Below, in pieces: positions 45,827-54,284 of a stretch of 64,000 nucleotides of DNA; position 1 is the first letter of the stretch; each line of letters starts with the position of its first letter. The position numbers and the translations under genes were made by a program. The notes beneath the pieces were generated by a model, which was not told where the DNA came from, did no database searches, and saw only the letters and a program-made list of their open reading frames with translations. The DNA is from Betaproteobacteria bacterium HGW-Betaproteobacteria-7. GTDB taxonomy: Bacteria; Pseudomonadota; Gammaproteobacteria; Burkholderiales; Rhodocyclaceae. The stretch spans positions 148,616 through 212,615 of the forward strand of contig PHCE01000005.1 of the NCBI GenBank assembly GCA_002840765.1, in the 5' to 3' direction.

Positions 45827-45859
45827 CGAATCCTAGCCACAGGATTTGCGGAGGTCGCC

Positions 45860-46921
45860 ATGAAAATTGCCAGTGCCAGTCTGCAGATGGCCTCGACGCA
45901 TGCCCGCGAGCAGCGTCACGAAGTCAAGGAATCGCTGAAGATGTGGGTCGGCGAACGGCGGCCGGTGTTCGCCGACGAAGCGCCCCGCCGTGCGCCGCCA
46001 GCCGAACTGGTGTCCTTGTCGGAAGCCGGCAAGGCCGCCCAGTCGGCGGATGCCGTCAATGAACGGCAGGAAGCGGCGGTCGAGGGTAATCCGAAACTGA
46101 TCCTCATTCGCCAGATGCTGGAACTTTGGCTCGGCCATGCGGTAAAGGTGTTCGATGCCAATGACTTGCAGGCACGGATCAAGGGCGCCGAACAGGCCAC
46201 CGCGTCGGCGGCACCAGCAGCGCCGCCGGCCGGGCAAGCTGCATCCGCCGGGTTCGGCATCGAATACGATCGCCATGAGCGTTACAGTGAGGTCGAACAG
46301 ACCCAATTCGCTGCCAGCGGCACGGTGAAGACTGCCGATGGCCGCGAAATCAGCTTCCAGCTCGAACTCTCCATGCAGCGCAGCTATTACGAGGAAAGCA
46401 ACGTCAGCATCCGCCTCGGCGATGCAGCGCGCAAGGTCGATCCGTTGGTCATCAACTTCTCCGGCAACGCCGCCCAGCTGACCAATCAGCGCTTTGCCTT
46501 CGATCTCGACGCCGATGGCAAGACGGAGCAGATCAACTTCGTCGCCCCCGGCAGTGGTTTCCTGGTCTTCGACCGTAACCAGGACGGCAAGGTCAATGAC
46601 GGCCGCGAACTGTTCGGACCGACGACCGACGACGGCTTTGCCGAACTGGCGGCACTTGATGACGACGGCAATGGCTGGATCGACGAAAGCGATGCGGCTT
46701 ACGAAAAATTGCAGATATGGAGCCGCGACGGCGCCGGTAACGATCAGCTGCAATCACTGGCTGCCGCTGGCGTTGGCGCCGTTGCCCTGAGCCACGTCAC
46801 CAGCCCCTTCGACATCAAGAACAATGCCAATGAACTACTTGGCCAAGTCCGTAGCACGGGGATTTTTTTGCAGGAAGATGGCGTGGCTGGCACAATTCAA
46901 CAGATAGACCTAACCGCCTGA
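45860..46921 (+). CDS. hypothetical protein with EF-hand-like calcium loops
   Basis: 353 aa with no signal peptide. The N-terminal 130 residues are polar and end in an Ala/Pro-rich linker (about 112-128). The C-terminal half carries acidic loops: [14 protein letters not shown] (214-227), [17 protein letters not shown] (237-253) and [13 protein letters not shown] (266-278); the last matches a canonical EF-hand loop. Similar FDLDxDG...VFDRNxDG...GRELFG strings occur in large secreted RTX/VCBS-type proteins. GAGG precedes the ATG. With a sigma-28 promoter in front and a chemoreceptor 31 bp behind, a motility or surface role is plausible. No function is assigned. Confidence 0.75.
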   Translation: MKIASASLQMASTHAREQRHEVKESLKMWVGERRPVFADEAPRRAPPAELVSLSEAGKAAQSADAVNERQEAAVEGNPKLILIRQMLELWLGHAVKVFDANDLQARIKGAEQATASAAPAAPPAGQAASAGFGIEYDRHERYSEVEQTQFAASGTVKTADGREISFQLELSMQRSYYEESNVSIRLGDAARKVDPLVINFSGNAAQLTNQRFAFDLDADGKTEQINFVAPGSGFLVFDRNQDGKVNDGRELFGPTTDDGFAELAALDDDGNGWIDESDAAYEKLQIWSRDGAGNDQLQSLAAAGVGAVALSHVTSPFDIKNNANELLGQVRSTGIFLQEDGVAGTIQQIDLTA

Positions 46922-46952
46922 CCGGGACGGGGGCTGCAACCAAGGGGAGAAT

Positions 46953-48572
46953 ATGCCGCGGATCGCTGATTTGAAAATTTGGGTGCGCCTGACTGCCGCC
47001 ATCTGGTTGATTCTGGCCATCATCTGGGCTGGCGCTATCGTCTGGACTACCCAAGTCAATCGCGACACGGCCATCCGTCAGGCCCAGGACTTTTCAAAGA
47101 GCATCCACGAAATGACCATGGCCGGCCTGACCGGCATGATGATCACCGGTACCGTCGGCCAGCGTGAGGTCTTCCTCGACCAGATCAAGCAACTGTCCAT
47201 CATCAAGGACCTGCATGTCGCCCGTAGCGAAGCGGTGAGCAAGCTCTACGGCCCCGATACCAAATCGAACCGCACGCTGGACCCGATCGAACTGAAGGTG
47301 ATGCAGACTGGCGTCCCGTACATGGCGGTCGAATCGAACGACAAGGGTTCTTTCCTGCACGTGATCAACCCGACCAAGGCCTCCAAAAACTACCTCGGCA
47401 AGGACTGCATCATCTGCCACCAGGTCCCCGAGGAGACGGTACTCGGCGTCGTCGCCATGAAGGTTTCGCTGGACTCTGTCGAAGCGGAAGTCGCCGCTTT
47501 CCGCCTGAAGATCGGTGGCGTCGCCATCGCTGCCCTGGGCGCCCTGCTGGTCATCATCTATCTACTCACCCACCATTTCGTAACCGCCCCGCTTGAGGAA
47601 CTGCGCAAGGGTCTGCGTGACATTGCCAGTGGTGAAGGCGACCTGACGCGCCGCCTGCCGGTCAAGGGTCAGGATGAGGTCGGCCAGTCGGCGCAGGTGT
47701 TCAATGAAATGATGGAGAACTTCAATCAACTGGTCCGCCAGGTCCGCGACTCGGCCAGCCAGGTATCGGCCCGCGTCTCGGCGCTCTCCGACAGCGCCGA
47801 CCGGGTATCGCAAAGCTCCCACCTGCAGAACGAAAAATCCCGCGAAGCGGCCGATGCCGTTGAACAACTGGTGGCCAGCATCTCCTCCATCGCCCAGAGC
47901 GCCGCGCATGTGCAGAATCAGTCGCAGGAAAGTCTGTCCCGCGCCAACGAGGGCAACCGCAATCTGCAGGTGCTGCTCGGCGAAATGAATGTCGTCGAAC
48001 GGGCGGTCAAGGAAATGGCCGAATCGGTCAATAACTTCGTCCGTAACACCGAGGCCATCACCCAGATGACCCGCGAGGTCAAGGACATCGCCGAACAGAC
48101 CAACCTGCTGGCACTGAACGCCGCCATCGAGGCGGCCCGCGCGGGCGAACAGGGCCGCGGCTTCGCCGTCGTTGCCGACGAGGTGCGCAAGCTGGCCGAG
48201 AAATCCTCGCGCTCGGCGAGCGAAATCGACGCCATTACCGCCAACCTCAGCGCCCAGTCGGTGGCCGTCCGGCGCAGCATCGAAGCTGGCATGGCTCACC
48301 TGGAAAGCAGCCAGGCGGCAGTGGCCACGGTCTCGGATGTCTTGCTCGCCACCAATGGCTCGGTGACCGAAGTCGATCACGGTCTGGACAGCATCGCCTC
48401 GGCCACCGACCAGCAGCGCCGTTTCTCCGGCAATGTCGAGGCCAGCATCGAGGCCATCGCTGGCATGGCTCGCGACAACACCGGCACCGTCGAACAGACG
48501 GCCGGCGCCGCCCATGACCTCAAGCGCCTGGCCGATGGCCTGGCGGCCATGGTGGGCCGCTTCAAGGTCTAA
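46953..48572 (+). CDS. methyl-accepting chemotaxis protein with a c-type haem motif in its sensor domain
   Basis: 539 aa. TM1 is at about 13-33, a periplasmic sensor at 34-185, TM2 at 186-207, HAMP at about 208-262, and the cytoplasmic signalling hairpin tip around 375-415 ([20 protein letters not shown] and [19 protein letters not shown]). The sensor contains CIICH (152-156, coded at 47406-47420), a CxxCH covalent haem site, followed by [19 protein letters not shown]. Haem-c PAS-like chemoreceptors are known in Geobacter and Desulfovibrio as redox or gas sensors, so energy taxis is the inferred role. GGGGAGA precedes the ATG. It probably shares the sigma-28 promoter at 45800. The C-terminus lacks an NWETF-type CheR tether. 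Confidence 0.92.
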   Translation: MPRIADLKIWVRLTAAIWLILAIIWAGAIVWTTQVNRDTAIRQAQDFSKSIHEMTMAGLTGMMITGTVGQREVFLDQIKQLSIIKDLHVARSEAVSKLYGPDTKSNRTLDPIELKVMQTGVPYMAVESNDKGSFLHVINPTKASKNYLGKDCIICHQVPEETVLGVVAMKVSLDSVEAEVAAFRLKIGGVAIAALGALLVIIYLLTHHFVTAPLEELRKGLRDIASGEGDLTRRLPVKGQDEVGQSAQVFNEMMENFNQLVRQVRDSASQVSARVSALSDSADRVSQSSHLQNEKSREAADAVEQLVASISSIAQSAAHVQNQSQESLSRANEGNRNLQVLLGEMNVVERAVKEMAESVNNFVRNTEAITQMTREVKDIAEQTNLLALNAAIEAARAGEQGRGFAVVADEVRKLAEKSSRSASEIDAITANLSAQSVAVRRSIEAGMAHLESSQAAVATVSDVLLATNGSVTEVDHGLDSIASATDQQRRFSGNVEASIEAIAGMARDNTGTVEQTAGAAHDLKRLADGLAAMVGRFKV

Positions 48573-48592
48573 AGAAACCCTGCTGCCAATCG

Positions 48593-48618
48593 AGAACGGC
48601 CTCCGCGGAGGCCGTTCT
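48593..48618. terminator. bidirectional terminator between the chemoreceptor and the kinase
   Basis: AGAACGGCCTCC (48593-48604) and GGAGGCCGTTCT (48607-48618) form a perfect 12-bp palindrome around GC, lying between two convergent stop codons. T-runs are short on both sides, so termination strength is uncertain. Confidence 0.6.
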
Positions 48619-49988
48619 TACATCGGCGTCAGTTCCAGATCGAGGCCGCCCCCCGGACGCGAACGCGGTGCTCCGGTCAACGAACCCGTACCGGCCTGCG
48701 TCGCTGGTTGCCCCTTGGCCGCGGCAATTTTATTGACTTCACGCAGCCGATTGATCATGCGCGCCAGCAGGGTATTGCGCATGCGCTCCAGCAGTTCTTC
48801 CGATGACAATGCCAGGGCGGCCGCGTTGATTTCGAGGAACAGCGTCGGCTCCAGCGTGACGGCGGTGGCGTGGCGCTGGTCGCTGGCCGGATGCAGAAAG
48901 GCGACCTCGCCGACCGGCTCGCCCGGACTCAGCCGGCAGAGAACGCGCCCATCGAGGGAAATTTCGACACAACCGCTGATGATGATGCCGAAAAGGCGAT
49001 TGCGCTCACCCTCGCGGATGATCGCCACATTGGGCGCCAGTTGCCGCCAGACCGAGACGCGCAGCACTTCCCATATCTCGATGTTCTCGAACTCGGTGAA
49101 GAAGGCCAACTTGCGCAGGGTTTCGAAATGCCGGGTGTCCTGCGCCGTCTCGTCGTCCTCGAGAATCTGGTAACGCACCGCCGAAAGGTCCTTGGCCATT
49201 TCGGCGCCGTTGCGGTAGCGACTGTACAGATCCTTTTCCAGCGCCCGCTTGAGGATGGCATTGAGCCCTTCCGGCAGGTTGGGATTGAGCGCCGTCACCG
49301 CCGGCGCATCGGTATTGACGATGCGATAGACCAGGGTCGCCTGGTTGGTCGCGCGGAAGGGCAAACGGCCGGTCAGTAGCTGGAAGAGCACAACGCCGAG
49401 CGAATAGATGTCGGTCTTCTGGTTGAGCGGATAGCCCTTGATCTGTTCCGGCGACATGTAGGCCGGCGAACCGACGCCCATGATGAAGGTCGAGTCGCGA
49501 TCGAGATCCTTGTTCATGTTGAGCGCCAGGCCGAAGTCGGCAATCTTGGCCTCGTCGTTGGCGGCGACCATGATGTTGGCCGGCTTGATGTCCCGGTGGA
49601 TGATGCCCTGGCGGTAGGCGGCATCGAGCGCCATGCAGCACTTGAAGATGATGCCGATGACGCGGTGCATGGGCAGCAGCTTGTCGATGCGGCAGTGCTG
49701 CTCGAGGCTGAACCCGTCGACATATTCCATGGCCAGGTAGGCGAACTCGTCTTCGACGATGGCATCGAAGACGCGCACGATGTTTGGATGATCGAGGCGC
49801 GTGGCCACCATGCCCTCGTTCCTGAACAATTTGCGCATGCGCCGCGACATGGCGGCGCAGTCCTGGCCGAAGCTGATGACCTTGACCGCCACCTGACGGT
49901 CGGCATCGGGATCATCGCAAAGGTAGACGGTGGCCGTCGCTCCTTTGCCAAGTTCGCGCACAACCCGGTATTTTCCTATTGTTTCCAT
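48618..49988 (-). CDS. Ser/Thr protein kinase with C-terminal cyclic-nucleotide-binding domain
   Basis: 456 aa. The Hanks-type kinase domain covers about 7-270: glycine loop ELGKGATATVYLC, VAVKVISF (ATP-binding Lys), catalytic HRDIKPANIMVAA, IADFGLALN and activation-segment end GSPAYMSPEQI. Residues about 305-420 fit a cNMP-binding beta barrel, with LAPNVAIIREGERNRLFGII, GCVEISLDG and LSPGEPVGEVAFLHPAS. No membrane segment is seen, unlike PknB-type kinases. Covalent control by cAMP, c-di-GMP or another ligand is possible, but the CNB fold may be degenerate. It is convergent with the chemoreceptor and divergent from grpE. No phosphatase gene is adjacent. Confidence 0.9.
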   Translation of the reverse strand: METIGKYRVVRELGKGATATVYLCDDPDADRQVAVKVISFGQDCAAMSRRMRKLFRNEGMVATRLDHPNIVRVFDAIVEDEFAYLAMEYVDGFSLEQHCRIDKLLPMHRVIGIIFKCCMALDAAYRQGIIHRDIKPANIMVAANDEAKIADFGLALNMNKDLDRDSTFIMGVGSPAYMSPEQIKGYPLNQKTDIYSLGVVLFQLLTGRLPFRATNQATLVYRIVNTDAPAVTALNPNLPEGLNAILKRALEKDLYSRYRNGAEMAKDLSAVRYQILEDDETAQDTRHFETLRKLAFFTEFENIEIWEVLRVSVWRQLAPNVAIIREGERNRLFGIIISGCVEISLDGRVLCRLSPGEPVGEVAFLHPASDQRHATAVTLEPTLFLEINAAALALSSEELLERMRNTLLARMINRLREVNKIAAAKGQPATQAGTGSLTGAPRSRPGGGLDLELTPM

Positions 49989-50081
49989 GCTCGGCGTATC
50001 TGGATGAGTCTGGAGAAATATCGTAGCACGGGCATCCGGCCACCCAAGCGGTTCCTGCGCCAGGAAATTTTTGCCTCCCCC

Positions 50082-50110
50082 CTTGAAAGCACAGTATCCG
50101 GCCTCATTTA
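50082..50110 (+). promoter_or_regulatory. sigma-32 heat-shock promoter for grpE-dnaK-dnaJ
   Basis: CTTGAAA (50082-50088), a perfect sigma-32 -35, and CCTCATTTA (50102-50110), close to CCCCATNT, are 13 bp apart. The ATG of grpE is 27 bp downstream. No CIRCE repeat accompanies it, so positive control by RpoH appears to be the main regulation. Confidence 0.8.
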
Positions 50111-50137
50111 GGTCCCAGTTTTTTTGGAGAGATGCGC

Positions 50138-50701
50138 ATGACCAACCCCGAGAACACGCAGCAAAGCCTGCCGGACAACGAGCCCGTCAGCCAGGACGTA
50201 ACGCCTGAAACCCCTGCTGCTGAAAGCCATATCGATACGCTACCGAGCGTCGATGAACAGTTCCGCGCCCTAGAACTGAAGGCAGCCGAACACTACGATG
50301 CCTGGCTGCGTGCCAAGGCCGAAGGCGAAAACATCCGCCGCCGGGCTCAGGAAGACATTTCCAAGGCGCACAAGTTCGCCGTCGAGAAATTCGCCGGCGA
50401 GTTGCTGGCCGTCAAGGACAGCCTGGAAGCCGCACTGGCCGTGCCGGAACAGACCGTGGACAGCTTCAAGTCGGGTGTCGAACTGACGCTGAAGCAACTG
50501 GTGTCCGCCTTCGAGAAGAACGCCCTGGTCGAAGTCAATCCGCTGGGCGAGAAGTTCGATCCGCACAAGCACCAGGCCATCGGCATGGTCGATTCGGAAC
50601 AGGAAGCCAATACCGTCGTCAGCGTGCTGCAAAAAGGCTATCTGATCGCCGAGCGCACGCTGCGCCCGGCGCTGGTCATGGTCGCCAAGCCGAAGTCTTG
50701 A
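50138..50701 (+). CDS. grpE: nucleotide exchange factor GrpE
   Basis: 187 aa from ATG at 50138; GGAGAG ends six bases upstream, so this start is preferred to the ATG at 50132. A disordered acidic N-terminus (1-45) leads to the long dimeric helix, then the beta-wing domain with [18 protein letters not shown] and [20 protein letters not shown]. It releases ADP from DnaK. It is the first gene of the heat-shock cluster. Confidence 0.96.
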   Translation: MTNPENTQQSLPDNEPVSQDVTPETPAAESHIDTLPSVDEQFRALELKAAEHYDAWLRAKAEGENIRRRAQEDISKAHKFAVEKFAGELLAVKDSLEAALAVPEQTVDSFKSGVELTLKQLVSAFEKNALVEVNPLGEKFDPHKHQAIGMVDSEQEANTVVSVLQKGYLIAERTLRPALVMVAKPKS

Positions 50702-50767
50702 AATCCGGGGCCTCGCCCCCAACTCCAGAACATCACAAATTAACCCGCATTCAGTAAAGGAAATAAC

Positions 50768-52708
50768 ATGGGCAAGATCATTGGTATTGACCTCGGCACC
50801 ACCAACAGCTGCGTCGCCATCATGGAAGGCGGCACGCCAAAGGTTATCGAGAACTCCGAAGGTGCACGCACCACGCCGTCCGTCATCGGCTACGCCGAAG
50901 ATGGCGAGATTCTTTCCGGCGCCCCGGCCAAGCGTCAGGCCGTGACCAACCCGATGAACACGCTGTATGCCGTCAAGCGTCTGATCGGTCGCCGTTTCGA
51001 AGAGAAGGAAGTACAGAAGGACATCGCCCTGATGCCCTACAAGATCGTCAAGGCCGACAACGGCGACGCCTGGGTACAGGTGCGCGACAAGAAAATCGCC
51101 CCGCCGCAGGTTTCCGCCGAAGTGCTGCGCAAGATGAAGAAGACCGCCGAAGACTACCTCGGCGAAGAAGTCACCGAAGCCGTCATCACCGTGCCCGCCT
51201 ACTTCAACGACAGCCAGCGCCAGGCGACCAAGGACGCCGGCCGCATCGCCGGTCTGGAAGTCAAGCGCATCATCAACGAGCCGACCGCGGCTGCCCTGGC
51301 TTTCGGCATGGATAAGGCCCCGGGCAAGGACCGCAAGATTGCCGTTTATGACCTCGGCGGCGGCACCTTCGACATCTCGATCATCGAAATCGCCGATGTC
51401 GATGGCGAAAAGCAGTTCGAAGTGCTGGCCACCAACGGCGACACCTTCCTCGGCGGTGAAGACTTCGACCAGCGTCTGATCGACTACATCATCGACGAGT
51501 TCAAGAAGGAATCCGGCGTCAACCTGAAGGCCGACGTGCTCGCCCTGCAGCGCCTCAAGGAAGCCGCCGAAAAGGCCAAGATCGAGCTATCCTCCGGCCA
51601 GCAGACGGAAATCAACCTGCCCTACATCACTGCCGATGCCTCCGGTCCGAAGCATCTGGCGCTGAAGGTCACCCGCGCCAAGTTCGAGTCGCTGGTCGAC
51701 GAGCTGATCGAACGCACCATGGCTCCCTGCATCACCGCGCTCAAGGATGCCGGCTGCAAGATCGGCGATATCGACGACATCATCCTGGTCGGCGGTCAGT
51801 CGCGTATGCCGAAGGTGCAGGAGAAGGTCAAGGAAATCTTCGGTAAGGAGCCGCGCAAGGACGTCAATCCGGATGAAGCCGTCGCTGTCGGCGCTGCTAT
51901 TCAGGGCGGCGTGCTGCAAGGCGAAGTCAAGGATGTGCTGCTGCTCGACGTGACCCCGCTCTCCCTCGGTATCGAAACCCTGGGCGGCATCATGACCAAG
52001 CTGATCCAGAAGAACACGACGATCCCGACCAAGGCTTCGCAAGTCTTCTCGACCGCCGACGACAACCAGTCCGCCGTCACCATCCACGTCCTGCAGGGTG
52101 AGCGCGAAGTCGCTTCCGGCAACAAGAGCCTCGGCCAGTTCAACCTGGAAGGCATCCCGCCGTCGCCGCGCGGTATGCCGCAGATCGAAGTCATCTTCGA
52201 TATCGACGCCAACGGCATCATGCACGTGACGGCCAAGGACAAGGCCACCGGCAAGGAAAACAAGATCACCATCAAGGCCAACTCCGGTCTGTCCGAAGCC
52301 GAGATCCAGGCCATGGTCAAGGATGCCGAGCTGCACGCCGAAGACGACAAGAAGGTGCACGAACTGGCCGATGCCCGCAACCAGGCCGACGGCATGGTGC
52401 ACATGGTCAAGAAGTCGCTGACCGAATATGGCGACAAGCTCGATGCGGCGGAAAAGGCCACCATCGAAGCCGCCATCAAGGATGTCGAGGATGTGCTGCG
52501 CGACGGTGACAAGGAAGTCATCACCGCCAAGACCGAAGCGCTGGCTGCCGCCGCCCAGAAACTGGGCGAGAAGATGTACGCCCAGCAGCAGACCGAAGGC
52601 GCGGCTGGAGCCACCGATGCAGGCGCCCAGGCACAAGGCGAAAAGACGGTCGACGGTGACGTGGTCGACGCCGAGTTCACCGAGGTGAATAAGGACAAGA
52701 AAGCTTAA
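50768..52708 (+). CDS. dnaK: molecular chaperone DnaK (Hsp70)
   Basis: 646 aa. The ATPase domain (1-385) starts [20 protein letters not shown] and has [16 protein letters not shown] and [35 protein letters not shown] linker leads to the substrate domain and helical lid, ending in an Ala/Gly/Gln-rich tail and the conserved [17 protein letters not shown] precedes the ATG. It works with DnaJ and GrpE in protein folding and sigma-32 control. Confidence 0.98.
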   Translation: MGKIIGIDLGTTNSCVAIMEGGTPKVIENSEGARTTPSVIGYAEDGEILSGAPAKRQAVTNPMNTLYAVKRLIGRRFEEKEVQKDIALMPYKIVKADNGDAWVQVRDKKIAPPQVSAEVLRKMKKTAEDYLGEEVTEAVITVPAYFNDSQRQATKDAGRIAGLEVKRIINEPTAAALAFGMDKAPGKDRKIAVYDLGGGTFDISIIEIADVDGEKQFEVLATNGDTFLGGEDFDQRLIDYIIDEFKKESGVNLKADVLALQRLKEAAEKAKIELSSGQQTEINLPYITADASGPKHLALKVTRAKFESLVDELIERTMAPCITALKDAGCKIGDIDDIILVGGQSRMPKVQEKVKEIFGKEPRKDVNPDEAVAVGAAIQGGVLQGEVKDVLLLDVTPLSLGIETLGGIMTKLIQKNTTIPTKASQVFSTADDNQSAVTIHVLQGEREVASGNKSLGQFNLEGIPPSPRGMPQIEVIFDIDANGIMHVTAKDKATGKENKITIKANSGLSEAEIQAMVKDAELHAEDDKKVHELADARNQADGMVHMVKKSLTEYGDKLDAAEKATIEAAIKDVEDVLRDGDKEVITAKTEALAAAAQKLGEKMYAQQQTEGAAGATDAGAQAQGEKTVDGDVVDAEFTEVNKDKKA

Positions 52709-52735
52709 GACGGACACCAACGTGCCGTTTTAAGT

Positions 52736-52777
52736 GGCCGGATCGAAGCGGACGCCCCGGCGCCGCTTGATCCGGCC
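52736..52777 (+). other. 15-bp hairpin between dnaK and dnaJ
   Basis: GGCCGGATC (52736-52744) pairs with GATCCGGCC (52769-52777), continued inward by AAGCGG (52746-52751) with CCGCTT (52763-52768), with one bulged base and an 11-nt loop. TTTGTGC follows, a short T-run. It is likely an attenuator or mRNA end that lowers dnaJ relative to dnaK. The rest of the 96-bp gap holds nothing recognisable. Confidence 0.6.
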
Positions 52778-52804
52778 TTTGTGCAGCATCTGTCGGAAAC
52801 AGCC

Positions 52805-53947
52805 ATGTCAAAACGCGACTTTTACGAAATTCTCGGCGTCAATCGTGACGCCTCCGATGACGAAATCAAGAAGGCCTATCGCAAGTTGGCCATGAAACAT
52901 CACCCCGACCGCAACCCGGACAATCCGGCGGCCGAGGAGAAGTTCAAGGAAGCCAAGGAAGCCTACGAGATTCTCGCGGACAGCCAGAAGCGCGCCGCCT
53001 ACGACCAGTACGGCCATGCCGGCATCGATCCGCAAGCCGGCATGGGTGGCGGCTTCGGCGGTGGCGGTGGTGCCGGTTTCGCCGATGCCTTCGGCGGCAT
53101 CTTCGACGAAATCTTCGGCGGCCGGGGTGGCGGTGGTGGTGGTGGCGGTCGATCGAACATCTACCGTGGCGCCGACCTGCGTTATAACCTCGAGATCTCG
53201 CTCGAACAGGCCGCCCACGGCACGGAAACCAAGATCCGTATTCCGACCATGGAGGTCTGCGAGCCCTGCCACGGCTCCGGCGCCAAACCCGGCACCCAGC
53301 CGAAGACCTGCCCGACCTGTGGCGGCTCCGGTCAGGTTCGCCTGCAGCAGGGCTTTTTCTCCATCCAGCAGACCTGCCACAAGTGCCACGGCACCGGCCG
53401 CTTCATTGCTGATCCTTGCAAGAGCTGTGGCGGCGCCGGACGTATCAAGCAGCACAAGACACTGGCGGTGAAGATCCCGGCCGGCGTGGACGAGGGCGAT
53501 CGCATACGGCTCGCCGGCGAAGGCGAGCACGGCGTCAACGGTGGCCCGCCGGGCGACCTCTACGTGCAGATCCACCTCAAGGCGCACGCCGTGTTCACCC
53601 GCGACCACAACGACCTGCATTGCGAGATGCCGATTTCCTTCACTACGGCAGCGCTGGGTGGCGAGATCGAAATCCCGACGCTGGACGGCGCCGCCGGCAT
53701 CAAGATTCCGCCGGAAACCCAGTCCGGCCGCATCTTCCGCCTGCGTGGCAAGGGCATCAAGGGCGTCCGCAGCCACACCCACGGCGACCTGATGTGCCAT
53801 GTCATCGTCGAAACCCCGGTCAACCTGACCGACCGCCAGAAGGAACTGCTGCGCGAACTCGAAGAATCCAGCCGCGACAGCGGCGCCAAGCACAACCCCC
53901 GCGCCAAGTCGTGGATGGACAAAGTGAAGGAATTCTTTGGAGAATAA
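52805..53947 (+). CDS. dnaJ: molecular chaperone DnaJ (Hsp40)
   Basis: 380 aa from ATG at 52805. The J domain (1-70) has the HPD motif in [10 protein letters not shown] Gly/Phe-rich stretch (about 75-120) follows. Four zinc-binding repeats are present: [24 protein letters not shown] and CKSCGGAG. The C-terminal substrate-binding domains run from about 210 to the end, which reads [12 protein letters not shown]. It stimulates DnaK ATPase and delivers substrates. The last codons are part of a 14-bp inverted repeat spanning the stop and are copied downstream (see the repeat entry). Confidence 0.97.
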   Translation: MSKRDFYEILGVNRDASDDEIKKAYRKLAMKHHPDRNPDNPAAEEKFKEAKEAYEILADSQKRAAYDQYGHAGIDPQAGMGGGFGGGGGAGFADAFGGIFDEIFGGRGGGGGGGGRSNIYRGADLRYNLEISLEQAAHGTETKIRIPTMEVCEPCHGSGAKPGTQPKTCPTCGGSGQVRLQQGFFSIQQTCHKCHGTGRFIADPCKSCGGAGRIKQHKTLAVKIPAGVDEGDRIRLAGEGEHGVNGGPPGDLYVQIHLKAHAVFTRDHNDLHCEMPISFTTAALGGEIEIPTLDGAAGIKIPPETQSGRIFRLRGKGIKGVRSHTHGDLMCHVIVETPVNLTDRQKELLRELEESSRDSGAKHNPRAKSWMDKVKEFFGE

Positions 53948-54137
53948 TTCCTTCACTTTGCAGCGCAGGCTAACCGGCATCGCCGGTTAAGGCACGAAGT
54001 GCCGGCCGGAGCTACAAGGTCAAGGAGTTTTTTGGTGAATGATGCTTGGCCTTGCAGCGAAGGCTAACTTGCGCAGCAAGTTAAGGGATGTAGTCCCGGC
54101 CGGAACTACAAAGTGAAAGGCGTTCTTCGGGGAATAA
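53919..54137 (+). repeat. tandem ~95-bp structured repeat copying the dnaJ 3' end
   Basis: Three units start at 53919, 54014 and 54108. The first is the dnaJ tail ([12 protein letters not shown] at 53945-53947). The second encodes YKVKEFFGE (TGA at 54040-54042) with only synonymous differences over KVKEFFGE. The third is a frame-shifted remnant ending FFGE (TAA at 54135-54137). Between tails lie TTGCAGCG(C/A)AGGC, then a hairpin TAACCGGC/GCCGGTTA (copy 1) or TAACTTGC/GCAAGTTA (copy 2), then a small stem GGCAC/GTGCC or GGGAT/GTCCC, then CCGGCCGGA(G/A)CTACAA. A first stem AAAGTGAAG/CTTCACTTT becomes AAGGTCAAG/CTTGGCCTT in copy 2. Stem changes are compensatory, so the structure is conserved. No ORF of useful length is seen. 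Confidence 0.85.
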
Positions 54138-54184
54138 GGCATTCCTCCTGCTGAACGCACAACTCACACCGAATCGCCCTGAAC

Positions 54185-54219
54185 AGGAGCCATGCCCAGC
54201 ATGGCTCCTTCATTTTTTT
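54185..54219 (+). terminator. intrinsic terminator of the grpE-dnaK-dnaJ operon
   Basis: AGGAGCCATG (54185-54194) and CATGGCTCCT (54200-54209) form a perfect 10-bp stem with a 5-nt loop, followed by TCATTTTTTT. It lies beyond the tandem repeat, so the repeat is transcribed as the dnaJ 3' UTR. Confidence 0.85.
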
Positions 54220-54284
54220 GTGAAGCGCCCGCATTCGGGTGGCTGCTGCTAGAATTTCCCTGCTTGCCAAAGGGGGAGACAAAC

